The position numbers and the translations under genes are program-made. Below the pieces are notes generated by a model. It was not told where the DNA came from and searched no databases. It saw nothing but the letters and a program-made list of their open reading frames with translations. A DNA stretch of 64,000 bases from Nocardioides guangzhouensis (GTDB lineage: Bacteria; Actinomycetota; Actinomycetes; Propionibacteriales; Nocardioidaceae), in assembly GCF_004519545.1 (NCBI RefSeq), contig NZ_SDKM01000027.1, positions 1 to 64,000 on the forward strand, written 5' to 3'. Positions within the stretch are counted from its first letter, which is position 1. Every line of letters starts with the position of its first letter. Positions 32,790-41,647 of the stretch are shown here, one piece after another.

Positions 32790-34180
32790 TGGGCGTCGAC
32801 CTGACCACGCTCGCCGGCACGCTGGTGCTGCGCGACGACGACGGCTTCGAGGCGGCCCGGGTGGACCGCGTCTTCAACCGGCGCCTGCCCGGGCGGCGGC
32901 CCGCGGCCGTGCTGAAGGCGGCCTCCGAGCAGGACGTCGTCACCGGTGTCCGGCTCGCCCTCGAGCGGGGGTGGAAGGTCGCGGTGCGGTCCGGCGGGCA
33001 CAGCTGGGCGCAGTGGTCGGTGCGCGACGACGCGCTGGTGATCGACCTCGGCGACCTCCAGCACCTCTCGTACGACGAGGCGACGGGCATCGTGTCGCTC
33101 TCCCCCGCCGTCCAGGGCGGCGCCGTGCTCGCGCCGTTCCTCGACCGACTGGGCCGGTTCTTCCCCGGCGGGCACTGCCCGACCGTGGGCGTCGGCGGCT
33201 TCCTCCTCCAGGGCGGGCAGGGCTGGAACGCCCGCGGGTGGGGCTGGGCCGCCGAGCACGTCGAGGCGGTCGACGTGGTCACCGCGGACGGCGACCTGGT
33301 GCGCGCGGACGCGCACCAGAACAGTGACCTCTACTGGGCCGCGCGGGGCGCCGGGCCGGGCTTCTTCGGGGTGGTGACCCGGTTCCACCTCCGGACCATG
33401 CCCGCGCCCGGTCACGTCGCCCAGACCGTGCAGGCGTTCCGGCTCGACGACTTCGACGAGGTGATGACCTGGCTGCACGGGACGCACGCTTCCGTCGCCG
33501 ACACCGTCGAGATCGTCGCCCTCACGAAGACGGACCGGTCGCTCTCCGAGGATCCCGTCCTGCTGGTGACCGGGGTCGCCCTGGTCGCCGACGCCGCGGC
33601 GGCCGACGTCGCGCTGGCACCGTTCCGGGACAACCCGGCGCTGGACCGTGCGCTGCTGGTGCTCGACGCCGTCCCCACCACGCTCGAGGAGCAGCGCAAG
33701 CGACAGCTCGCGGACAACCCGGAGGGACACCGGTGGGCGGTCGACAACGCCTGGCTCAGCGGCCCGGTCGAGCGGGTACTGCCCGCCCTGCGACCGGCGT
33801 ACACGACGCTGCCCAACGACAAGGCGTTCACGATCTGGTTCAGCATGGCGCCGCTGCGGACACTGCCGGACATGGCGTTCTCGATGCAGTCGGAGATCTA
33901 CCTCGCGAGCTACGTGCTGTGGGAGGACCCGTCGGAGGACGACGCACATCGGGCCTGGCTGGCCGACGTGATGACGCACCTGGAGCCGGTCACCGTCGGC
34001 CAGTACCTCGGTGACGGCGACCTCGCCCGGCGTCAGGTGAAGTTCATGGCCGACGCCAACTGGTCCCGGCTGCGGGAGATCCGGGCCCGGCGGGACCCCG
34101 GCGGCCTCTTCGTCGGCTACCTCGCGGGGCCGGACGGCCCCACGAACGCGAACCACTGGGAGCCGGCGGTCACGCCGTAG
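32789..34180 (+). CDS. BBE-type FAD-linked oxidoreductase (probably bicovalent FAD)
   Basis: 463 residues, VAO/berberine-bridge-enzyme fold. Both FAD attachment residues seem present: His in VRSGGHSWAQW (about residue 71) and Cys in GGHCPTVGVGGFLLQGG. The C-terminal BBE domain ends in RDPGGLFVGYLAG. Such enzymes oxidise alcohols, sugars, phenolics or carry out oxidative cyclisation using O2, giving H2O2. It shares bases with the preceding stop codon (TGATG), so it is in the transporter operon. Converges on a LysR gene with 11 bases of overlap. Confidence 0.9.
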   Translation: MGVDLTTLAGTLVLRDDDGFEAARVDRVFNRRLPGRRPAAVLKAASEQDVVTGVRLALERGWKVAVRSGGHSWAQWSVRDDALVIDLGDLQHLSYDEATGIVSLSPAVQGGAVLAPFLDRLGRFFPGGHCPTVGVGGFLLQGGQGWNARGWGWAAEHVEAVDVVTADGDLVRADAHQNSDLYWAARGAGPGFFGVVTRFHLRTMPAPGHVAQTVQAFRLDDFDEVMTWLHGTHASVADTVEIVALTKTDRSLSEDPVLLVTGVALVADAAAADVALAPFRDNPALDRALLVLDAVPTTLEEQRKRQLADNPEGHRWAVDNAWLSGPVERVLPALRPAYTTLPNDKAFTIWFSMAPLRTLPDMAFSMQSEIYLASYVLWEDPSEDDAHRAWLADVMTHLEPVTVGQYLGDGDLARRQVKFMADANWSRLREIRARRDPGGLFVGYLAGPDGPTNANHWEPAVTP

Positions 34181-35093
34181 CCGGCGCCAGCAGCTCGCGG
34201 ACCTCGTCCAGCCGGGCGAACAGCCACTGGTGCGCGGGGTCCGCGAGCCGGTCGCGGCCGTACCAGTAGCCCTCCGCCAGCACCACCTCGTCGAACGGCG
34301 GCTCCACCTGCGCCACCGGCGAGCCGGGGCGCGCGTGCATCCGGGCCAGCCGGGCCGGCAGCACGGCGACCAGCTGGGTGCCCTCGACCACGAACGGCAG
34401 CGGGAGGAAGCCCGGCACGGTCACCTCGATGCGACGGTCGATCGCCAGCTCGCCGAAGATCCGGTCCACCGGGGTGAGGATGCCCGGCCCGAACGAGGCG
34501 ACCGCGTGGGGGAACTCGCCCAGGTCGTCGAGGGTCAGGCCACCGCGCTCGAGGCACGGGTGCCCGGCGTCCACCAGGCACACCATGCGGTCCCGCCACA
34601 GCGGCCGGGACTCGCCCGGGAAGCCGAAGCCGAGCGGCCCGACCAGGGCGTCGTACTCCAGGAGCACCCGGTCGGACGAACGGACGTCCGGACCGAGGTG
34701 GTCGATGCGCAGCCGGACCCCGGGCGCGGACGCGCTGACCACGGCGACCAGCGGGTCGTGCAGCACCGCGATCGCGTAGTCGCTCATGGTGAGCCGGAAC
34801 GTGCGCTCACTGGTCGCCGGGTCGAAGTCCTCCTCGACACGCAGCGCCTGGCTCATCAGCCGGACCGCGTGCTGGACCTCGGGCAGCAGCTCCTGCGCGA
34901 ACGGCGTCAGCTCGTACTCCCGGCCGCTGCGGATGAGGAGCTCGTCGTCGAACTTGCGCCGGAGCCGGGCCAGGGCAGCGCTCATGGCCGGCTGGCTGAG
35001 CGCGAGCCGGCGGCCGGCGCGGGTCACGTTGCCCTCCTCGAGCAGCACCTTGAGCGAGAGCAGGAGGTTGAGGTCGGTGCCGCCCAGGGACAT
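34170..35093 (-). CDS. NodD-like LysR-family regulator (1 of a divergent pair)
   Basis: 307 residues. The DNA-binding part, DLNLLLSLKVLLEEGNVTRA then LALSQPAMSAALARLRRKFD, follows the NodD/LinR-type LysR subgroup, and the effector domain has VGPLGFGFPGE near the middle. Members of this subgroup include the flavonoid-responsive NodD and FdeR. It is divergent from a second, related LysR gene (35152) with 58 bases between, and convergent with the flavoenzyme operon. Likely controls neighbouring catabolic genes; the effector is inferred only. Confidence 0.88.
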   Translation of the reverse strand: MSLGGTDLNLLLSLKVLLEEGNVTRAGRRLALSQPAMSAALARLRRKFDDELLIRSGREYELTPFAQELLPEVQHAVRLMSQALRVEEDFDPATSERTFRLTMSDYAIAVLHDPLVAVVSASAPGVRLRIDHLGPDVRSSDRVLLEYDALVGPLGFGFPGESRPLWRDRMVCLVDAGHPCLERGGLTLDDLGEFPHAVASFGPGILTPVDRIFGELAIDRRIEVTVPGFLPLPFVVEGTQLVAVLPARLARMHARPGSPVAQVEPPFDEVVLAEGYWYGRDRLADPAHQWLFARLDEVRELLAPATA

Positions 35094-35151
35094 GGCCCCA
35101 GTGTCGCGCACCGGCCGCCTTCGAGACGTCAGTCGCACTACGATCGGCCCC

Positions 35152-36087
35152 GTGACCGAGGGTCTGCGCGACGTCGACGCCAACCTCCTGCTCAGCCTCC
35201 ACGCCCTGCTGGAGGAGCGGAACCTGACGCATGCCGGGAACCGGATGACGATGAGCCAGCCCGCGATGAGCGGCGCCCTCGCCCGGCTGCGCAAGCACTT
35301 CGACGACGAGCTGCTGGTCCGCTCGGGCCGCGGGTTCGAGCTGACCCCGCTCGCGGAGGACCTGCGTCCCGTGGTCGCCGAGGCGGTCGAGGCCGCGGAG
35401 GCGCTGCTCGGCACCCAGCGGGAGTTCGCACCGGCCACGAGCAGCAAGCTGTTCGAGGTCAGCATGTCGGAGTACGCCATGACCGTGCTCGCCGAGCCGC
35501 TGACCCGGCTGCTGCACGAGCAGGCACCGGCCTGCTCGGTGTCCTTCGACGTCGTGCCGCCGTCGCGGGACCAGTTCGAGAGCCAGCTCATGCGGCGCGA
35601 CCTGATCGTGGTGCCGCTCGGCTTCGACCTCCCCGGCCGCACGCAGCCGGTCTTCACCGACGAGCTGGTCTGCGTGGTCGCCCGGGACAACCCGCGCCTG
35701 ACCGACGGCACGCTGACGCTCGAGGACCTGCGGGCGATGCCGCACGCGGTCGCCGAGTTCCTCCCGGCCGGCGACACCCGGCGCCCGCTGGAGCTCGAGG
35801 TGGAGCGCAAGGGGGTCGAGGACCGGGTGGTCCTGGTGCAGGTCACCAGCCTGCTGGCGCTCCCCTACGCGGTCGCCGGCACCGACATGTGCGCGTTCGT
35901 CCCCGCCCGCCTGGCCCACCGGTGCCTGGACACGCTCGACCTCGCGGTCGCGGCCACGCCCCTGGACACCGTGCGGATCACCGAGGCGGCGCACTGGCAC
36001 CCGCGGCGGGCCGCCGACCCGGCCGGGGTCTGGCTGCGCCGCCTGCTCTACGACGTCGCGGTCGACGTCGAGAGCGAGGACAACTAG
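35152..36087 (+). CDS. NodD-like LysR-family regulator (2 of a divergent pair)
   Basis: 311 residues, paralogous to the protein at 34170: ANLLLSLHALLEERNLTHAG, then MTMSQPAMSGALARLRKHFD and DDELLVRSGRGFELTPLAED. Effector domain includes VVPLGFDLPGRTQPVF and YAVAGTDMCAFVPARLA. GTG 35152 gives a normal LysR length. Head-to-head with the first LysR; convergent with an MFS gene (4-base overlap). The pair may autoregulate through the shared 58-base gap. Confidence 0.88.
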   Translation: MTEGLRDVDANLLLSLHALLEERNLTHAGNRMTMSQPAMSGALARLRKHFDDELLVRSGRGFELTPLAEDLRPVVAEAVEAAEALLGTQREFAPATSSKLFEVSMSEYAMTVLAEPLTRLLHEQAPACSVSFDVVPPSRDQFESQLMRRDLIVVPLGFDLPGRTQPVFTDELVCVVARDNPRLTDGTLTLEDLRAMPHAVAEFLPAGDTRRPLELEVERKGVEDRVVLVQVTSLLALPYAVAGTDMCAFVPARLAHRCLDTLDLAVAATPLDTVRITEAAHWHPRRAADPAGVWLRRLLYDVAVDVESEDN

Positions 36088-37325
36088 GCGGCGGACCGAC
36101 GGCTGCCGGCGAGGCCGCGCACGAGCGCCGCGCCGACCGAGGCCGTCGCCATCACCACGGCCGGGACCAGCGCGGAGCCGATCCCGCCGAGCCCGACCAG
36201 CGGGGAGACGACGGCACCGAGCGCGAACTGGCTGAACCCCATGATCGCGCTGCCGGCTCCGGCCACCTCGCGCACGCGGCCCATGGCCAGCGACGCCGAG
36301 GTGCCCATGATGCCGCCGTTGCTGAGCACGGCGAGGAAGATCGCCACCGCGTAGGTCCACCCGGGCGCGTGCACCAGCACGAGCACGACGAGCCCCACCG
36401 TCGCCGTGACCTGCAGGGCCAGGGACGCGCCGACGATCCGCTCCGGCTCGACCACGTCGACCATCCGGCTGACCAGGGCCCCGTTGGCGATCAGGCCGAC
36501 CGCGTTCACGCCGAACGCGGCGCCGTACTGCACCTCGGTCAGGCCCAGCACGTGCTGGTAGACGAACGGCGAGGCCGAGATGTAGGCCATCATCATCGCG
36601 AAGGACAGCGCGAACACCCCGGTGTGGCTCCAGTAGCCGCGCGAGTGGAGGACCCGCCGCACGGACACCAGGTACGGCGCGCCCGTCTGGTCGCGAACCG
36701 ACCGCGGGCGGGTCTCGGGGACCACCGCGACGACGGCTACCAGCATCACGCAGCACAGGCCGGTGACCGTCCAGAGCATCCCCCGCCATCCGATCGGCTC
36801 CGACAGCAGCCCCCCGACCAGCGGTGCCAGCACGGGAGCCACCCCGCCGACGGTGAGCATGATCGTGAACGCCCGGGCGGCGGCGCGTCCCGTCAACAGG
36901 TCCGCGATCACCGCCCGTCCGATGACCATGCCGCCGGCGCCGGCAAACCCCTGGACGACGCGGGCCGCGACCAGGACGCCCAGAGTCGGGGCGGTCGCCG
37001 AGACCACGCCCGCGGCCACGCAGAGCAGCGCACTGCCGATCAGCGGTCCGCGCCGACCGAGCCGGTCGGACATCGGCCCCATCACCAGCTGGCCGACGGC
37101 CAGGCCGGCGAGGAACGCGGTCAGGGTCAGCTGCACCCCGCTGGCGTCGCTGCCGAGGTCCCCGGCCATCGCCGGGAAGCCCGGCAGGTAGAGGTCGGTT
37201 GCGATCGGGGCGAACGCGGCCAGCAGGGCCAGGGTCAGCAGGAGGGGCACCCCGAGCCCCGCGCCCTCCGTGCCGGAAGGCGGGGCAGGGACGACGCGGG
37301 AGCTCGTGGGCTGGTCGGTCGACAC
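36084..37325 (-). CDS. MFS transporter, Bcr/CflA type (DHA1)
   Basis: About 413 residues, 12 membrane segments. Bcr/CflA features: FAPIATDLYLPGFPAMAGDL in TM1, GPMSDRLGRRGPLIGSAL loop 2-3 motif A, VARVVQGFAGAGG-like TM4 and RAVIADLLTGRAAARAF. These transporters export drugs or metabolites, including sulfonamides and phenicols. Start is one of two adjacent GTG codons (37325 or 37328). It may export toxic phenolics of the pathway. Divergent from the MBL-fold gene. Confidence 0.9.
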   Translation of the reverse strand: MSTDQPTSSRVVPAPPSGTEGAGLGVPLLLTLALLAAFAPIATDLYLPGFPAMAGDLGSDASGVQLTLTAFLAGLAVGQLVMGPMSDRLGRRGPLIGSALLCVAAGVVSATAPTLGVLVAARVVQGFAGAGGMVIGRAVIADLLTGRAAARAFTIMLTVGGVAPVLAPLVGGLLSEPIGWRGMLWTVTGLCCVMLVAVVAVVPETRPRSVRDQTGAPYLVSVRRVLHSRGYWSHTGVFALSFAMMMAYISASPFVYQHVLGLTEVQYGAAFGVNAVGLIANGALVSRMVDVVEPERIVGASLALQVTATVGLVVLVLVHAPGWTYAVAIFLAVLSNGGIMGTSASLAMGRVREVAGAGSAIMGFSQFALGAVVSPLVGLGGIGSALVPAVVMATASVGAALVRGLAGSRRSAA

Positions 37326-37479
37326 CACCGAAGTCAAACAGCCACGGCCCGCGGGCAGAACACGCGAGAAGCCATGCCTCGGATCGGCTCTGGTGATGGC
37401 CCCGGCCCTTGCTTCGCCGGGTCGGGTGCGGCTGACTTGAGGGATCCACCCACCCCCTCGAGGAACCCCGGAGAGACAC

Positions 37480-38415
37480 GTGACCTGGAGCGACGGCACC
37501 CCCTACGTCGACGAGCTTGCCGACGGCGTCCACGCCTACGTCCAGCCCGACGGCGGCTGGATGGTCAACAACTGCGGCGTCGTCGTCGACGGCGCCGGGA
37601 CGGCCGTGCTCGTCGACACCACCTCGACGGAGCGCCGCAACCGGGCGGTCCTCGCCGAGGTGGCGAAGGTGTCGCAGGGTGCGCCCCGGGCCGTGGTCAA
37701 CACGCACCACCACCCCGACCACACCTACGGCAACGGGTTCCTGCCCCCGGAGACCCTGGTCATCGGGCACGACAGGTGCCGCGACGAGGTGCTGGCCGCC
37801 GGGCTGGAGGCCACGAAGGTGATCACCGCTCCGGACTACGGCGACCTCTCGCTGCGGCCGCCCGAGCTCACGTTCGCGGACCGGATGACGCTGCACCTCG
37901 CGGACTTCCCGGTCGACCTGGTCCACGTCGGGCAGCCCGCGCACACGACGAACGACGTGCTCGTGTGGCTTCCCGAGCAGCGGGTCCTGTTCACCGGCGA
38001 CCTGGCCTTCAACGGCGGTCAGCCGTTCGTGCTGGAGGGCTCGATCGCCGGCTTCCGGGCCGCGATCGAGCTGATGCAGTCGCTGGCCCCCGCGGTGCTG
38101 GCGCCCGGGCACGGCCCGGTCTGCCGCGACGAGGACGTCCCGCTGCTGCTGTCGCGCATGGACTCCTACCTGGCCTTCGTCCAGGAGGTCGCCGCGACGT
38201 CGTACGCCGCGGGGCTGACACCGCTCGAGGCGGCCCAGAAGAACCGCGACAACCCCTACCGCGACTGGGCGGAGACCGAGCGCTTCGTCGGCAACCTGCA
38301 CCGCGCGTACACCGAGCTCGAGCACGGCACCTCCGGGTGGCGCCGGCTGACGGTGCCCGGTGTGTGGCCGGACATGGTGGCCTTCCACGGCGGCCCGATC
38401 GCGTGCCACGCATGA
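37480..38415 (+). CDS. MBL-fold metallo-hydrolase
   Basis: 311 residues. The metallo-beta-lactamase metal motif is NTHHHPDHTYGNG (HxHxDH, about residue 75), with further ligands in VGQPAHTTND, FTGDLAFNGG and LAPGHGPVC. Enzymes of this group hydrolyse thioesters, lactones or ester bonds. In context it could open a lactone or hydrolyse an ester in aromatic or sugar catabolism. A half-match to the conserved operator (GGTGATGGC, 37392-37400) lies upstream. Its stop overlaps the ATG of the cupin gene. Confidence 0.88.
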   Translation: MTWSDGTPYVDELADGVHAYVQPDGGWMVNNCGVVVDGAGTAVLVDTTSTERRNRAVLAEVAKVSQGAPRAVVNTHHHPDHTYGNGFLPPETLVIGHDRCRDEVLAAGLEATKVITAPDYGDLSLRPPELTFADRMTLHLADFPVDLVHVGQPAHTTNDVLVWLPEQRVLFTGDLAFNGGQPFVLEGSIAGFRAAIELMQSLAPAVLAPGHGPVCRDEDVPLLLSRMDSYLAFVQEVAATSYAAGLTPLEAAQKNRDNPYRDWAETERFVGNLHRAYTELEHGTSGWRRLTVPGVWPDMVAFHGGPIACHA

Positions 38416-38948
38416 GCGCGGTGCCGCGCCGCGTGGTGACCGGCCACACCCCCGACGGCGTGTCCGTCGTCCTGTCCGACGGCCCGGTCCCGGTGTCGCG
38501 GGACCTCCCCGACGACGGGGTCTCCTTCCACGAGATCTGGAGCACCGAGGGTGCCCCGGCCCGGATCACCGCGGCGGAGGAGTCGGAGCCCACGCAGCGC
38601 ACCCTCGCCGTGCCTCCGCCTCCCCGCGGGACGAAGATCCGGATCAACGAGTTCCGGCCCGGGCACCTCGACGCGCGAGGCCTGCAGTCCCCCGTGCACC
38701 GCACCGCCTCGGTCGACTACGGCATCGTGCTCGAGGGCGAGATCACGCTCCTCCTCGACGACTCCGAGGTCACGCTCGGCGCCGGCGACGTCGTCGTCCA
38801 GCGCGGCACCGACCACGCCTGGGCCAACCGCGGCGACGTCCCGGCCCGCGTGGTCTTCGTGCTCGTCGACGGCGAGTTCGACCCGGCCATGGCCGCGACC
38901 CTGCCCGGCGGCCTCGCCGGGCTCATGCACGGCGGCCCGCGGGACTAG
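38412..38948 (+). CDS. Cupin domain protein
   Basis: 178 residues. Cupin motif 1 is near HRTASVDYGIVLEGEITLLL (the His count is reduced) and motif 2 is DVVVQRGTDHAWANRGDVPA. Small cupins of this type in aromatic clusters may be dioxygenases, isomerases or non-enzymatic. It begins within the MBL gene stop (ATGA) and converges on the frameshifted GH78 gene with a 4-base overlap. Quercetin dioxygenases are cupins, but they are bicupins and much longer, so I do not assign that function. Confidence 0.85.
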   Translation: MSAVPRRVVTGHTPDGVSVVLSDGPVPVSRDLPDDGVSFHEIWSTEGAPARITAAEESEPTQRTLAVPPPPRGTKIRINEFRPGHLDARGLQSPVHRTASVDYGIVLEGEITLLLDDSEVTLGAGDVVVQRGTDHAWANRGDVPARVVFVLVDGEFDPAMAATLPGGLAGLMHGGPRD

Positions 38949-41565
38949 CCTGCGGGCTCCACCCACCGGTGCGTGCCGGGGCCGGCCGCGACCTCGCCGG
39001 AGGGCAGGACGACGGTCGCGACGCAGCCCGGCGGGACGGTCAGGTCGAGACGCAGCTCGTCGCCGTCGAGTCGCCAGGACACGTCGATCCGCCCGTGCGG
39101 GGCGTCGTGCCCGGCCCGGGCCCAGGTGACGCCACCGCCCGGACGCGGGTGCACCCGGAACGTCCGCCAGGTGGCGGTGGTGCGCTGCAGCCCGGCGACG
39201 TACCGGTGCAGGAAGCCGATGACCGCGCCCTTGGAGTAGTGGTTGAGCGACTCGTGCGGAACCCCGTCGTCGTCGACGCCCTCCCAGCGCTCCCAGACCG
39301 TGGTCGCTCCCTTCGCGATCATGTTCAGCCACGACGGTGCGGCGTCCTGGAGGAGCAGATCGTAGGCGACGTCGAGGTGCCCGTGGTCCGCGAGCGCGGG
39401 CAGCAGGTCGCGGGTGGCCAGGAACCCGGTGGCCAGGCGGGTGCCGTTCTCCCGGACCAGCTTGGCCAGCTGGTCGGCCGCGGCCGACCGGAGCTCGGCC
39501 GGCACCAGCCCGAACGTCAGTGCCCGAACGACGTTGGCCTGGGTCGCGGGACGGACCTGCCCGTCGGGATCGAGGAACTCCGCCCGCCAGGCCTCCGTGG
39601 CGGCGCAGCCCAGGTCCGCATATCGGGCCGCGTCCTCCGTCCGGCCCAGCACCGCGGCGATGCGGGACGCGTGGTGGGCGGACCAGGCGAGGTACGCCGT
39701 CGCGACGTCCGCCTTGTCCGCCGCCATGAAGGCCGGGAAGTCCGTCGGGTCCTCCCCGGGGACCAGCCACTCGCCCCAGTGGAAGCCGGTGTCCCAGAGG
39801 TACCGCTCGTGGGTCTCCGGCTCCGGACGCAGGGCCGCGCGGTCGGGGTGCCGGTGCCGGCAGCAGTGCTCTCGGCGAAGTCGAGCCAGGCGACCATCGC
39901 CGGCCACATCTCCTCCAGCAGGCGGGTGTCGCCGTACTCCTCGTGCAGCTCCCACGGCACCAGGACGACGGCGTCACCCCACCCGGCCGAGCCGTTGAGC
40001 CGCTCGAGGAAGCCGGTCCGCTCGGCGGGGGGCATCGGCGCCATGTTGCCCAGGATGCCGTTGTCCCACTGGGTCGCGACGAGGTCGCGCAGCCACTTCG
40101 TGGCGAACCCCGCGACGTCGTACAGGTACGTCGCGACCGGGGCGAAGACCTGCCAGTCGCCGGTCCAGCCGGCGCGCTCGCGGGTCGGGCAGTCGGTCGG
40201 GATGTCGCAGGCGTTGCCCCGGAAGCTCCACACCGCCGCCTCGTGCAGCGCGTCGAGCCGGGGGTCGCTGCACGCGAACGAGCCGGTGCGGCGGAGGTCG
40301 GTGTGCACCACGACGCCGGTGACGTCGTGCGCGGTCAGCCGGTCCGGGTGGCCCGCGACGCGGACGTAGCGGAAGCCGTGCGTGGTCAGGCGCGGGTCGA
40401 AGGCCTGGCCGGGGACGCCGGCGGAGGTGACCCGGTCGACCTGCCCGGCCCGGACCTCCGTCTCGAGGAACGGGATGTCGGAGGGGCGCAGGTGCTCGGT
40501 GGTGACGTCGCCGTCGGGACCGAGCCACTCGGCGTGCGTCAGCTCCAGCGTGGTGCCCTCGGGTCCGAGGTCCCGAACCCGGACCCGACCGTTGACGTTC
40601 TGGCCGAGGTCGAAGACCTGGCGCCCCGGGCCGAGGGTGGCCACCGACACCGGCAGGATCTCCTCGACGGCGCGGACCGGCGGTGCGGGCGACGCGACGA
40701 GGTGTGCGTGGCCGTGGTCGGCGAGGGTGACGGGGCGCCAGGCGCCGGCGTCGAACCCGGGCTCGCTCCAGCCCGCGGGGAGGAGGCGCTGGTCCTCGAC
40801 CTGCCCCTCGATCAGGTCCGCGGCGAGCACGTGCGAGCGCGCGCTGCGCCACCCGCCGTCGGTGCCGACCACCGTCGTGGTGCCGTCGGGATGGTCGACG
40901 TGCAGCTCGAGGAGCAGGGCGGTCCGGTCGCCGAACTGGTCGTGGGAGCGGAGCATGCCGACCTCGCCGCGGTACCACCCGTCGGCGAGCAGCGCCCCGA
41001 GGGCGTTAGGGCCCTCGGCCGGCAGGTCGGTGACGTCGTAGGTCTGCACCTGGGTGCGGTGCGCGTACTCGGTGTACCCGGGGGCCAGCTCGACGTCCCC
41101 CACCCGGCGTCCGTTCAGGCGGGCCTCGTAGATCCCGTGCGCGGTCGCGTAGAGGCGGGCCGAGGCGACCGGCTTCGCGATCGTCACCTCGCCGCGCAGC
41201 AGGTACGCCGGCCGGAACCCGGGTTCGGGCACCTCGTCCTCGCGGGGCTCGACCCAGGCGGCCGTCCAGTCCGTGGGGTCCAGCAGCCCGGCCTCGACGT
41301 GCGTCGGCTCCGACCAGGCGGTCTCGCCGCGGTCGGTCCACACGCGCACCTGCACGGACCGGCGTTCCCGGGAGGCCAGCGGGGCGCCCGGCCACGGGAC
41401 GAGGACGTTGCCCGGGCCCGCGACCCGGCCGCTGGTCGTGCCGTCGTCCAGCCGGAGCTCGTAGGCGTGCTGCTCGCTGGTGCCCTCCGGCAGCTGCCAG
41501 GACAGTCGGGGCCGGCGGTCGCCGATGCCGAGGGGGTCGTCGAGGTGCTCCACACGGACGCGCAT
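38945..41565 (-). pseudogene. GH78 alpha-L-rhamnosidase, interrupted by a single frameshift
   Basis: About 870 residues if the frame is corrected. The first frame runs from ATG 41565 (PLGIGDRRPRLSWQLPEG) through DLGQNVNGRVRVRD, the GH78 catalytic-region motif DCPTRERAGWTGDWQ and up to WLDFAESTAAGTG near 39870. The remainder, RYLWDTGFHWGEWLVPGEDP to HRWVEPAG, continues in another frame from about 39865 to 38945. The break lies in the repetitive GCCGGCACCGGCACCCC; one missing base explains it. All GH78 motifs are otherwise intact, so this is either a sequencing error or very recent inactivation. Upstream lies copy 4 of the conserved operator. Confidence 0.82.
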
Positions 41566-41609
41566 GCGACCAGCCTCGCGGCCCTCTCCCGCGGGGCGGA
41601 ACTCGCCCG

Positions 41610-41629
41610 TCCCGAGGCGAGGTATCGAC
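41610..41629 (-). promoter_or_regulatory. Conserved palindromic site, copy 4 (upstream of second GH78 gene)
   Basis: On the minus strand GTCGATACCTCGCCTCGGGA, 45-64 bases before the GH78 start and in the same orientation as copies 1 and 3 relative to their genes. It shares GTyGATACCTCGC.TCG with copy 2. Weaker in the last six positions, so tentative. Confidence 0.42.
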
Positions 41630-41647
41630 GGCGCGGATACCAGGGCG

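Noticed and set aside
34230..38948. Open frame of about 1570 codons on the plus strand spanning several genes
   Set aside because: It runs over the opposite-strand LysR and MFS genes and out of frame with the plus-strand LysR; composition is Arg/Ala/Gly/Pro-rich shadow sequence. Only its last part (cupin, 38412-38948) is real.
38412..38948. Quercetin 2,3-dioxygenase assignment for the cupin
   Set aside because: The protein is a short single cupin with an incomplete metal motif; quercetinases are bicupins or have full His motifs.
38945..41565. Two separate GH78 genes instead of one frameshifted gene
   Set aside because: Neither half has a complete catalytic domain, the second lacks a start or ribosome site, and the halves join without loss of conserved sequence.
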